Positions 57,100 to 64,000 of a stretch of 64,000 nt of DNA are shown here, in pieces. The position numbers were made by a program, and so were the translations under genes. The notes below the pieces were generated by a model. The model worked only from the letters and a program-made list of their open reading frames with translations. It searched no databases and was not told the DNA's origin. The DNA comes from Microtetraspora sp. NBRC 16547 (GTDB lineage: Bacteria; Actinomycetota; Actinomycetes; Streptosporangiales; Streptosporangiaceae). Position 1 is the first letter of the stretch, and every line of letters begins with the position of its first letter. The DNA is taken from positions 112,485 through 176,484 of the forward strand of contig NZ_BSSE01000016.1 of the NCBI RefSeq assembly GCF_030268965.1, read 5' to 3'.

Positions 57100-58536
57100 T
57101 CACAGCTGCCCTTCCAGGACGTACTTGCCGACCTGGTCCTGGTCGATCGCGATGGGGTACTCGCCGGTGAAGCAGGCGCGGCAGAGACGCTCGGCCGGGA
57201 TCGTGGTCGCCTGGGTCAGCCCCTCAAGGGAGATGTAGCCGAGAGAGTCGGCGCCCAGCGAGGAGCGGATCTCCTCGACGGACAGCGACCCGGCGATCAG
57301 CTCCGCCCGGGTGGCGAAGTCGATGCCGTAGAAGCACGGCCACGCGACCGGCGGCGAGGAGATCCGCACGTGGACCTCCGTGGCGCCCGCCTCGCGCAGC
57401 ATCTTGACGATGGCCCGCTGGGTGTTGCCGCGCACGATCGAGTCGTCCACCACGACCAGCCGCTTGCCCTGGATGACCTCGCGGAGCGGGTTCAGCTTGA
57501 GGCGGATGCCGAGCTGGCGGATGGTCTGCGACGGCTGGATGAACGTCCGGCCGACGTAGGAGTTCTTCACCAGGCCCTGGCCGTACGGGATGCCGCTCTG
57601 CTCGGCGTAACCGATGGCCGCGGGGGTGCCGGACTCGGGCGTGGGGATGACGAGGTCGGCGTCGATCGGGTGCTCGCGGGCGAGCTGCCGGCCCACCTCG
57701 ACCCGGGTCGCCTGCACGCCGCGGCCGGCGATCGTGGTGTCCGGCCGGGCGAGGTAGACGTACTCGAACAGGCAGCCCTTCGGCTGGGCCGCGGCGAACC
57801 GGCGGGACCGGACCCCGCGCTCGTCGATCGTCAGCAGCTCGCCGGGCTCGATCTCGCGGATGAACGACGCGCCGACGATGTCCAGCGCGGCGGTCTCGGA
57901 CGCGACCACCCATCCGCGCTCGAGCCGGCCGAGCACCAGCGGCCTGATGCCCTGCGGATCGCGGGCGGCGAACAGGGTCGTCTCGTTCATCCAGACCAGG
58001 GAGTAGGCGCCCTTGACCTGGGGAAGCAGCTCGGCCGCCGCCTCCTCGATCGACTGCGAGCGGTCCTGCGCCAGCAGCGCCGTCAATACCTCGGTGTCCG
58101 TCGTCGCCCTGGTGGCGTCCGGCGGGAGGCGCAGCGCGAGCTCGCCGGTGTTGATGAGGTTGCCGTTGTGGGCGAGCGCGAGGCCGCCGTGTTCGGTGGA
58201 GCTCAGCGTGGGCTGCGCGTTCTCCCAGACGCTCGATCCGGTCGTGGAGTAACGGCAGTGCCCGATCGCCACGTGACCTCGGAGCGTCCCGAGGATGGAC
58301 TCGTCGAAGACCTGGGACACCAGGCCCATGTCCTTGTAGACGAGGATGCGGCTGCCCTCGCTGACCGCGATGCCCGCGGACTCCTGGCCGCGGTGCTGCA
58401 GCGCATACAACCCGTAATAGGTGAGTTTGGAGACATCTTCCCCGGGGGCCCACACGCCGAAGACGCCGCAGGCGTCCTTAGGTGCGCGATCCAGGGAATC
58501 GAGGTCATGGCTCAGTCGGCCGTCGCCTTTCAGCAC
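57100..58536 (-). CDS. purF: Amidophosphoribosyltransferase
   Basis: 478 residues from GTG 58536. First enzyme of purine synthesis. A short propeptide (VLKGDGRLSHDLDSLDRAPKD) precedes the nucleophile of the glutaminase domain in ACGVFGVW. QHRGQESAGIAV and HCRYSTTGSSVWENAQPT follow; the PRTase part carries LVVVDDSIVRGNTQRAIVKM. The Cys near the C-terminus (RLCRACFTGEYP) may be among Fe-S ligands as in Bacillus-type enzymes. The frame reaches 58722 but homology begins at the chosen start; no strong ribosome site is seen. Confidence 0.95.
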   Translation of the reverse strand: MLKGDGRLSHDLDSLDRAPKDACGVFGVWAPGEDVSKLTYYGLYALQHRGQESAGIAVSEGSRILVYKDMGLVSQVFDESILGTLRGHVAIGHCRYSTTGSSVWENAQPTLSSTEHGGLALAHNGNLINTGELALRLPPDATRATTDTEVLTALLAQDRSQSIEEAAAELLPQVKGAYSLVWMNETTLFAARDPQGIRPLVLGRLERGWVVASETAALDIVGASFIREIEPGELLTIDERGVRSRRFAAAQPKGCLFEYVYLARPDTTIAGRGVQATRVEVGRQLAREHPIDADLVIPTPESGTPAAIGYAEQSGIPYGQGLVKNSYVGRTFIQPSQTIRQLGIRLKLNPLREVIQGKRLVVVDDSIVRGNTQRAIVKMLREAGATEVHVRISSPPVAWPCFYGIDFATRAELIAGSLSVEEIRSSLGADSLGYISLEGLTQATTIPAERLCRACFTGEYPIAIDQDQVGKYVLEGQL

Positions 58537-58701
58537 GTGCTTGAGTCTATTTCGGCCTTCTCCCTGCTCGTGCACGCGGGTACGGAAAGTCTCGGGGAAA
58601 CGATCGACTGGGCTTTGCCGTGTCGTCCGGGTTCCGCCGCGGCTGTCCGGGAGAGCCTTGGGTCTCCGGCATGCCCAACTCTGGTCGGGGAGAGATCGAC
58701 C

Positions 58702-61158
58702 GTGACGACACCTGACAACCACGCGTGGGAACCCCCGCGTGACCAGCGGCCCGAGAACGAGACCCGCCCGGATGAGCAGCGGCTGGTCCTTCCGGTGAAC
58801 TCCTGGGACGAGCCCGATCTGGAGGGCTCGTGGTGGGAGCCCTCCGGATACCGCGAGCCCGCCGTCCCGGCTCGGCCGGGTGAAACTCGGCCGTCAGCTT
58901 TCGGCGAAATCGCCGGCGACGCGGCGCGTACGGACGACCGGCCGGTCGTCGACCCCGGAAGCGGAGACCTGGGTGCCTTCGGCGACCGAAGTGGCCCAAG
59001 TGACTGGCGACGCGCGGAGCCCGGCGAGCCGGACCTCGGTGAGTGGACCGACTGCGGATTCTCCGACGATCTCGCGACCACCGATCCGGGCTACCGGTCC
59101 TGGGCGGAGCCCGAGACCACGTGGGAGAGCCTCAAGGCGTGGGCCGCACAGGATCCGCTGGCGAGCGAACCGCCGCGCCCCGCCGCGTCCCCGGACCGTC
59201 CGGCCTCACCGCCAGGCCGCCCGATGGCGGACCCCGGCGCGTACGGAGACACCGGCGCGTACGGAGGAACCGGCGCGTACGGAGGAACCGGCGCGTACGG
59301 AGACACCGGTGTGTATGGAGGAACCGGCGCGTACGGAGGAACCGGCGCGTACGGAGGAACCGGCGCGTACGGAGACACCGGCGCGTACGGAGACACCGGT
59401 GTGTATGGAGGAACCGGCGCGTACGGAGGAGCGGGATCCGCTGATCTCGGCAGGAGTGGGGGATCTGGACCTGCCGATCTCGAGCCGCGCGGCGGATCGG
59501 GGTCGGGCGACCTCGGGACGTATGAGGGATCCGACCCGGTCACGCCGAGAAGCGTGCCGCCGACCGCCATTCCGTCCCAGATTCCGCCCTCCCACGTTTC
59601 GCCGTTCCACGTTTCACCGCCTCAGGCGCCGCCTTCTCAGGTGCCGCCCTCCCAGGCCGCCGCTCCGGGGTTGTCGCAGGCGCCTTCGCAGATCCCGTCC
59701 CAGGGCGGCCCACCCGCATCGCAGAGCGGTCCGTACTCCGACCCGCACGGCGGCCCACCCGCATCGCAGGGCGGCTCATACTCCGACCCGCACGGCGGGC
59801 CGTACTCCGACTCATACTCCGACTTCTCGTCCGGATCGGCTATGGGCACCTGGGACGATCCGTACGTGGGACCCGTGACCGGTCCGCACGCCACCGCACG
59901 CACGGACACTCCTCGGTTTTCTCCAACGGGGTCCGACGCGTCCGACGCGTCCGACGACATCCCGGTGGCGTACACGTCCGACGTCCCGATGTCGGCGCCA
60001 CCCGGCGGATGGCCTCCGCCTGTCCCGCCGAGCGCGTCGAGCACGCCGGACTCGATCACTCCACCGGCTCCGCCGCGTTCGGCGACCGGGGCGGACTCCG
60101 CGGTATGCGGCTACTGCGGGATGCCGCAGGGGGCCACGCCGCCGTCAGGAGGCGGCACGGGCGCATTCGGCGCCGCTGGGACGACCGCGGCCGCCGCTGG
60201 GACGACGAGCGCCGCCGCTGGGACGACGAGCGCCAACGCTGGGACGACGAGCGCCGCCAGGACCGCGGCCGGTGCCGCGACGACCGGGCCCATGGCCCGA
60301 GTGGCGGTTCCCGGCGTGGACGGCGCGCCGGACCGCGCCGCCGGGAACGGCGGCGTTGCTTCGAAAGGCAGGGTCTCGAACGGCGGGGTCTCGAACGGCG
60401 GGGTCTCGAACGGCGGGGTCTCGAACGGCGGGGTCTCGAACGGCGGGGTCTCGAACGGTGGGGGCTCCGCCAACGCGGGCCACGTACAGGTGCTCAAGGC
60501 GAGCGGCCAGGACGAGGCGGTGGCCTGGGGACGCGGCAGGGACGACAACGTCCGCGTCTTCGGGAAGGACTCCGGCACGGAGGGACCAGAGGAGCCGCCG
60601 GGCCGCCCGGGCGAGTACGGCGAGGGCCTCCCGGGCGCCCCGCGACTCCCCGGAGAAGGCGGCCCCTCCCAACGCTTCGGCGACCGGATCCCTCCCAGCG
60701 GCGGCGGGATCTCCGGCGGGGCCGGCCAGCCGCCCTCGGGCGACCTTCCCGTCTACCCCGGAGAGCCGGGAAGGTACGGCGGGGCACCCGACTACCCTCA
60801 GCAGCCGCCCAAGCGGGGCGGCGGGCTGGGCACCGCCGCGATGGTGCTCGGCATCGTCAGCATCGTCCTGCTGTTCTTCTGCGGCATCGGCACGGTCACC
60901 GCGGTCGTGGGCGTCGTCCTCGGCATCGTCGCGCTCGCGACCGGCTCCAACAACAAGAGCCGCGCCGTCACGGGCATCGTCCTCAGCGTCGTGACGCTCA
61001 TGCTCGCCGCCGTCCTCGGGGTCGTGTTCTACAACTGGTTCCAGGACAAGAAGATCGGCGAGTGCTTCGACATCAGGACGCATCCGACGCAGGCGTCCAC
61101 CCAGCGCTGCATCGAGGAGAAGCTGAGCGGGTCCGGCATCGCCGGCCTCATCCGCTGA
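58702..61158 (+). CDS. Repeat-rich DUF4190-like membrane protein
   Basis: 818 residues, mostly disordered. Acidic, Pro/Trp-containing N-terminus, then GAYG[GD]T repeats (residues ~179-244), a Ser/Pro/Gln-rich stretch, Cys469-Gly-Tyr-Cys472 (CGYCG), GTTSAAA repeats, SNGGV repeats (~558-587), and two C-terminal membrane helices: AMVLGIVSIVLLFFCGIGTV and VVGVVLGIVALATG, then GIVLSVVTLMLAAVLGVVF, of the DUF4190 kind, ending in a short tail with two Cys (GECFDIRTHP, QRCIEEK). GTG 58702 follows GGGGAGAG. Such proteins are common in actinomycetes with unknown role; the disordered part would lie in the cytosol. Divergent from purF. Confidence 0.8.
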   Translation: MTTPDNHAWEPPRDQRPENETRPDEQRLVLPVNSWDEPDLEGSWWEPSGYREPAVPARPGETRPSAFGEIAGDAARTDDRPVVDPGSGDLGAFGDRSGPSDWRRAEPGEPDLGEWTDCGFSDDLATTDPGYRSWAEPETTWESLKAWAAQDPLASEPPRPAASPDRPASPPGRPMADPGAYGDTGAYGGTGAYGGTGAYGDTGVYGGTGAYGGTGAYGGTGAYGDTGAYGDTGVYGGTGAYGGAGSADLGRSGGSGPADLEPRGGSGSGDLGTYEGSDPVTPRSVPPTAIPSQIPPSHVSPFHVSPPQAPPSQVPPSQAAAPGLSQAPSQIPSQGGPPASQSGPYSDPHGGPPASQGGSYSDPHGGPYSDSYSDFSSGSAMGTWDDPYVGPVTGPHATARTDTPRFSPTGSDASDASDDIPVAYTSDVPMSAPPGGWPPPVPPSASSTPDSITPPAPPRSATGADSAVCGYCGMPQGATPPSGGGTGAFGAAGTTAAAAGTTSAAAGTTSANAGTTSAARTAAGAATTGPMARVAVPGVDGAPDRAAGNGGVASKGRVSNGGVSNGGVSNGGVSNGGVSNGGVSNGGGSANAGHVQVLKASGQDEAVAWGRGRDDNVRVFGKDSGTEGPEEPPGRPGEYGEGLPGAPRLPGEGGPSQRFGDRIPPSGGGISGGAGQPPSGDLPVYPGEPGRYGGAPDYPQQPPKRGGGLGTAAMVLGIVSIVLLFFCGIGTVTAVVGVVLGIVALATGSNNKSRAVTGIVLSVVTLMLAAVLGVVFYNWFQDKKIGECFDIRTHPTQASTQRCIEEKLSGSGIAGLIR
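59236..59433. repeat. Eleven 18-bp tandem repeats in coding sequence
   Basis: Unit GGCGCGTACGGAGACACC or GGAGGAACC variants, coding G[AV]YG[GD]T. The variants recur in order (D, G, G, D, V-G, G, G, D, D, V-G, G-A), hinting at block duplication of four or five units. Confidence 0.9.
60171..60462. repeat. Further codon-phased repeats: AGTTSAA and SNGGV units
   Basis: Four 21-bp units around 60171-60255 (AGTTSAA) and six 15-bp units GTCTCGAACGGCGGG at 60373-60462 (SNGGV), the last with one change. All in phase with the reading frame. Confidence 0.85.
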
Positions 61159-61197
61159 TCTGACGCCCGGCGGGTGGGTCCGCCCGGTCCGCCGAAA

Positions 61198-61638
61198 TCA
61201 GCGGAGCGGGAGGTAGGCCGACAGGTCGGCGCGCGATCCGCTGGCGGCGATCCGGCCCGCCGCCAGCGCGGCCTCCCAGGAGACGCGCCCGGTGGCGAGT
61301 TCCAGCCAGGTGCGCGGGTCGGTCTCGATGACGTTCGGAGGGGTGCCGCGCGTGTGGCGCGGCCCCTCCACGCACTGCACCGCCGCGTACGGCGGCACCC
61401 GCACCTCCACCGTCCGGCCGGGGGTCAGCGCGGCCAGCTCGTCGAGCAGATGCCGTACGGCGAAGCGCGCGGCGTCTTTGAGGGGTTCGTGGCCGCCCGC
61501 GTACGCCCCGAGCACGGCCGCGACGCAGGCTCCGGGAACCGCCGGGTCAGGTCCGGTGAACGCGGGTTCGCCGAGGGCCGAGAGCTGGGCGTCGAGGGCG
61601 GCGCGGACCTTCGCCGGGTCGAGTCTGCGTGGCGGCAT
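61198..61638 (-). CDS. Sterol-carrier-like (MDMPI/SCP-type) protein
   Basis: 146 residues. Helical N-terminus (LDPAKVRAALDAQLSALG, AARFAVRHLLDELAAL) then an SCP-like beta part: TVEVRVPPYAAVQCVEGP, HTRGTPPNVIETDPRTWLEL and VSWEAALAAGRIAASGSRA, the last resembling the lipid-binding end of bacterial SCP-x relatives. Ligand unknown. ATG 61638. Convergent with the DUF4190-like gene, 39 bp apart. Confidence 0.82.
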   Translation of the reverse strand: MPPRRLDPAKVRAALDAQLSALGEPAFTGPDPAVPGACVAAVLGAYAGGHEPLKDAARFAVRHLLDELAALTPGRTVEVRVPPYAAVQCVEGPRHTRGTPPNVIETDPRTWLELATGRVSWEAALAAGRIAASGSRADLSAYLPLR

Positions 61639-61725
61639 CCGCCCATTCTCCCCGCATGGGCGAGGACCTGCCTCTCCGTGCCTCCCCGTGGGCGGCGACC
61701 GCACCGTCAACCATCGGCCGACGGG

Positions 61726-63141
61726 TCAGCTGACGGGTTCGGCGATGGGGGCTTCGACCGGCGCCGGCGCGGCCCGACGGGTACGGAGGGCGTAGAGGCT
61801 CACCGGGACGCCGGCCAGGACGATCGCCGCGGCGATCAGCAGCGTGAAGCGGTACGCCTCCAGGAACGTGTGCATGGGCGCCCCGGTCAGGGAGCTCTGC
61901 CGGTTGTTCATGATCGCTCCGAGGATCGTGATCCCGAGCAGTCCGAAGACCTGGCGGGAGACGTTCAACACCCCGGACGCCACACCGGCCCGGGTGGCGG
62001 GCATGACGTCCAGGACGACGTTGGTCAGCGGGACGAGGAGTCCCGCGCCCACGCCGTACAGCAGGAACCAGGGCAGCAGGTCCAGGTAGCCGCTGCCCGC
62101 GCCCGCGCTGGACAGCCCGGCGATGGCGACGGCCATCAGGCCGAGCCCGGTGGCCACGGTGGGCGCGGCGCCGAACCGACCGGCGATCCGGGGCGAGGTG
62201 GCCGCTACGACCGCTGTGAGCAGGGCCATCGGCACGAACGCGGCGCCCGCCTCGGTGGGGCTGAACCCGAGTGCGCTCTGCAGGTAGAGCGCGGTGAAGA
62301 AGTAGATGCCGAAGACGCCGAACGACCACAGGCCCTGGGACAGCAGGCCGCCGCTGAAGACCCGCTCGCGGAACAGCGAAAGGTCGATCATGGGCCGGCT
62401 TGTGCGGTACTCCGTGACGACGAAGGCGAGCGCACCGGCCGCCGCGACGCCGAACGCCCCGAGGATCGGTGCCGAGCCCCATCCACGCGACTCGCCTTCG
62501 ATGAGCGCGTAGGTGAGCGCGAACAGCGCGACCGCCGAGAACGTGAGGCCGGGCAGGTCCAGCCCGGTACGGCGACGCTCGGTCCGGGGCACGCGGATCG
62601 TCAGGAAGCCGAGGACCGCCGTGACCGCGCCGATCGGCGCGTTGATCAGGAAGATCCAGCCCCAGTGGGCGTTCTCGCTGAGCAGGCCGCCGGTGAGCGG
62701 GCCGACGGCCATGGCCAGCGCGCCCACGGCGCTCCAGATGCCGACGGCCGTGGCGCGCTCGCGCGGGTCGGGGAAGATCGCGGGGAGCATGGCGAGCGTG
62801 GTCGGCGTGAGCATGGCCGCGCCCACTCCCTGCAGCGCGCGGGCCGCGATCAGCATCTCCTGGCTGCCCGCGAGACCGGCCGCCACGGACGCGAGGGTGA
62901 AGACGCCCAGACCGGCGAAGAAGATCGTCCTGGTGCCGAAGACGTCGGCGAGCCGCCCGCCGACCAGCAGCAGCCCGGCGAACACCAGGATGTACGAGCT
63001 GACGATCCATTCCAGGCCGGAGATCGTGAGCTCCAGGTCGCGCTGGATCGTCGGCAGCGCCACGTTGACCACGTTGTTGTCGAGGTAGGTCATGAAGGTC
63101 GCGAGCGCGACCGTGACCAGAGCCCACCATTTCCTCTGCAT
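61726..63141 (-). CDS. MFS drug exporter, DHA2 (EmrB/QacA) type
   Basis: 471 residues, probably 14 helices. TFMTYLDNNVVNVALPTIQ, ISGLEWIVSSYILVFAGLLL, GGRLADVFGTRTIFFAGLGV (motif A) and ARALQGVGAAMLTPTTLAML are characteristic of DHA2 pumps. ATG 63141 follows GGAAGGTGAG. It is divergent from a TetR gene with palindromes between them; the regulator most likely represses the pump until its ligand, the pump substrate, arrives. Substrate unknown. Confidence 0.93.
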   Translation of the reverse strand: MQRKWWALVTVALATFMTYLDNNVVNVALPTIQRDLELTISGLEWIVSSYILVFAGLLLVGGRLADVFGTRTIFFAGLGVFTLASVAAGLAGSQEMLIAARALQGVGAAMLTPTTLAMLPAIFPDPRERATAVGIWSAVGALAMAVGPLTGGLLSENAHWGWIFLINAPIGAVTAVLGFLTIRVPRTERRRTGLDLPGLTFSAVALFALTYALIEGESRGWGSAPILGAFGVAAAGALAFVVTEYRTSRPMIDLSLFRERVFSGGLLSQGLWSFGVFGIYFFTALYLQSALGFSPTEAGAAFVPMALLTAVVAATSPRIAGRFGAAPTVATGLGLMAVAIAGLSSAGAGSGYLDLLPWFLLYGVGAGLLVPLTNVVLDVMPATRAGVASGVLNVSRQVFGLLGITILGAIMNNRQSSLTGAPMHTFLEAYRFTLLIAAAIVLAGVPVSLYALRTRRAAPAPVEAPIAEPVS

Positions 63142-63151
63142 GCTCACCTTC

Positions 63152-63220
63152 CTATACGGCGTACTTGTACGACGTACATGTACGTTGCATAGGAAAACTT
63201 GTACGTCGTATAGTTGTCAA
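63152..63220. promoter_or_regulatory. Operator/promoter region of MFS pump and TetR
   Basis: Central palindrome TGTACG-A-CGTACA (63166-63178) flanked by CTATACGGCGTAC (63152-63164) and the near-inverted GTACGTTGCATAG (63180-63192); a third half-site GTACGTCGTATAG is at 63201-63213. For the TetR gene TTGCAT (63185), an 18-bp gap and TATAGT (63209-63214) end 6 bp before the GTG, so the transcript is probably leaderless. TTGACA (minus strand, 63220-63215) may be the -35 of the pump. Confidence 0.7.
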
Positions 63221-63877
63221 GTGGGATCTGAGAAGCTGAGCCGGGAGGCCCTTGTCGAGCGGGCAGTACTGCTCGCCGATGCCGAGGGGCTCGAAGCCGT
63301 CACCGTCAGGCGTCTGGCGCAGGAGCTCGGCGTCACTCCGATGGCGCTGTACTGGCATTTCAAGAGCAAGGACCAGCTCCTGAACTCCGTGGCCGACCAC
63401 CTCCTCAAGGAGGTCACCCCGGAGTTCGACCCCGCGGCGACGTGGAACGTGCGGGTGCGCGCGATGGTCGAGGCGCTGGTCGGTGTGATGCGGCGGCACC
63501 GCTTCCTGCCCGCCCTGTTCGGCATGGTCACGAAGGGCGAGGTGAACAGCTTTGCCAGGGCCACGGACACGGCGCTCGACCTGCTCCGCCAGGCGGGGTT
63601 CACGCTCCAGGAGGGATACCTGATCTCCACATACCTGCTGCACGGGGCGATGTCGCTCGTTGATCACGAACCGGGCTGCCCGCCCACCGTGCCGCAGGAG
63701 GAGGCAGCCGAATGGCGGCGGCAGAAGCGGCTGGCCCTCGAATCCCTGCCCGCCGACCAGTACCCGTGCATCGTCGAGTACGCCAGGACCCTTGAGGACG
63801 TCGACATCGAGCGCTACTACACGTTCGGTCTCGATCTGCTGGTCGGCGGCGTCGAGGCGATGGCCGCCGCGCGCTAG
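63221..63877 (+). CDS. TetR family regulator (TetR_C type) of the MFS pump
   Basis: 218 residues. HTH: SREALVERAVLLADAEGLEA, VTVRRLAQELGVTPMALYWH, FKSKDQLLNSVADHLL. The C-terminal domain resembles TetR_C (tetracycline-repressor-like) with VRAMVEALVGVMRRHRFLPA. GTG 63221 is chosen since the promoter -10 ends 6 bp before it and the HTH begins directly; the frame is open to 63092 but would cross the operators. Confidence 0.92.
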   Translation: MGSEKLSREALVERAVLLADAEGLEAVTVRRLAQELGVTPMALYWHFKSKDQLLNSVADHLLKEVTPEFDPAATWNVRVRAMVEALVGVMRRHRFLPALFGMVTKGEVNSFARATDTALDLLRQAGFTLQEGYLISTYLLHGAMSLVDHEPGCPPTVPQEEAAEWRRQKRLALESLPADQYPCIVEYARTLEDVDIERYYTFGLDLLVGGVEAMAAAR

Positions 63878-63918
63878 GAGCCGTTTTGTAGATCTTCGTT
63901 GTGGTGCGGTACAAGGTC

Positions 63919-64000
63919 ATGGTGCAAGATCGCCATGACCTGACCGACGAGGAGTGGCTCCTCCTCGAACCGCTCATGCCGGCTCATCCGCCTCGGGGGC
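63919..64000 (+). mobile_element. IS5-like transposase, 5' end (cut by window edge)
   Basis: From ATG 63919 the frame reads MVQDRHDLTDEEWLLLEPLM, then PAHPPRGG, the typical opening of IS5-group transposases (DUF4096-like, helix TDEEWxLLEPLxP). Upstream 63878-63918 (GAGCCGTTTTGTAGATC...) starts right at the stop of the TetR gene and would be the left end of the element; its partner repeat is outside the window. Confidence 0.75.

Noticed and set aside
59236..60462. Regular repeats that might be a CRISPR array
   Set aside because: Units of 15-21 bp without unique spacers, in phase with a reading frame; they encode peptide repeats.

Overview
Organism and style. The window is high-GC actinobacterial DNA: many GTG/TTG starts, 1-4 bp stop/start overlaps inside operons, and typical actinobacterial families (BldC, DUF3073, DUF3151, DUF5999, F420-dependent LLM enzymes, DUF574-type methyltransferases, SpoIIE phosphatases, poly-HAMP kinases). 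The block bldC - conserved hypothetical - Val/Leu dehydrogenase - DUF3073 - purM - purF matches the gene order I remember around bldC in Streptomyces. Together with the F420 enzyme and the family mix this suggests a Streptosporangiaceae-like filamentous actinomycete; the genus is inference. I found no rRNA, tRNA or CRISPR array.

Layout. 1-0.5 kb: tail of a cytochrome P450 and its 3Fe-4S ferredoxin. 0.5-6.6 kb: housekeeping genes (glycerophosphodiesterase, purA, DUF3151, fba, DedA, pyrE). 6.7-9.5 kb: one polypeptide joining an ECF-type sigma factor, a zinc-finger anti-sigma-like domain, a membrane helix and a large extracytoplasmic part. 9.7-17.7 kb: NYN RNase, then a response regulator and a 1389-residue soluble poly-HAMP hybrid kinase, divergent from a SpoIIE phosphatase carrying a degenerate anti-sigma-kinase domain. 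17.7-25.7 kb: an S9 peptidase whose catalytic Ser reads as Leu, an RlmA/TlrB-like methyltransferase behind an apparent IS605/TnpB fossil, an MBL hydrolase, a secreted propeller-like protein, an MMPL transporter and a NUDIX enzyme. 25.7-27.6 kb: a scar region with a truncated alpha/beta hydrolase lying between two related palindrome-containing repeats, and a DUF234 ATPase. 27.7-33.1 kb: single metabolic and regulatory genes. 33.2-36.9 kb: ABC-2 exporter with a DesK/DesR-type two-component system. 37-43.3 kb: F420 enzyme, then a coupled operon of polar amino acid ABC importer, D-aminoacylase and a cytosolic SxxK serine hydrolase. 43.4-50 kb: LysR, methyltransferase, broken LRR gene, lipoprotein, pyrD, GH20 hexosaminidase, amidase. 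50-58.5 kb: LacI, TetR and the bldC-purF block. 58.7-64 kb: a repeat-rich DUF4190-like membrane protein, SCP-like protein, an MFS pump with divergent TetR and visible operators, and the start of an IS5-like transposase at the right edge.

How genes work together. purA, pyrE, pyrD, purM and purF serve nucleotide synthesis. The 38.2-43.3 kb operon looks like import and processing of N-acyl-D-amino acids or wall-derived peptides. The sigma fusion, hybrid kinase and SpoIIE protein make 6.7-17.7 kb the most regulatory part. No wholly new system is proven. The best candidates are the sigma/anti-sigma/surface fusion, the D-aminoacylase operon with its unusual serine hydrolase, the pseudo-kinase SpoIIE protein, and the scar region at 25.7-26.2 kb.
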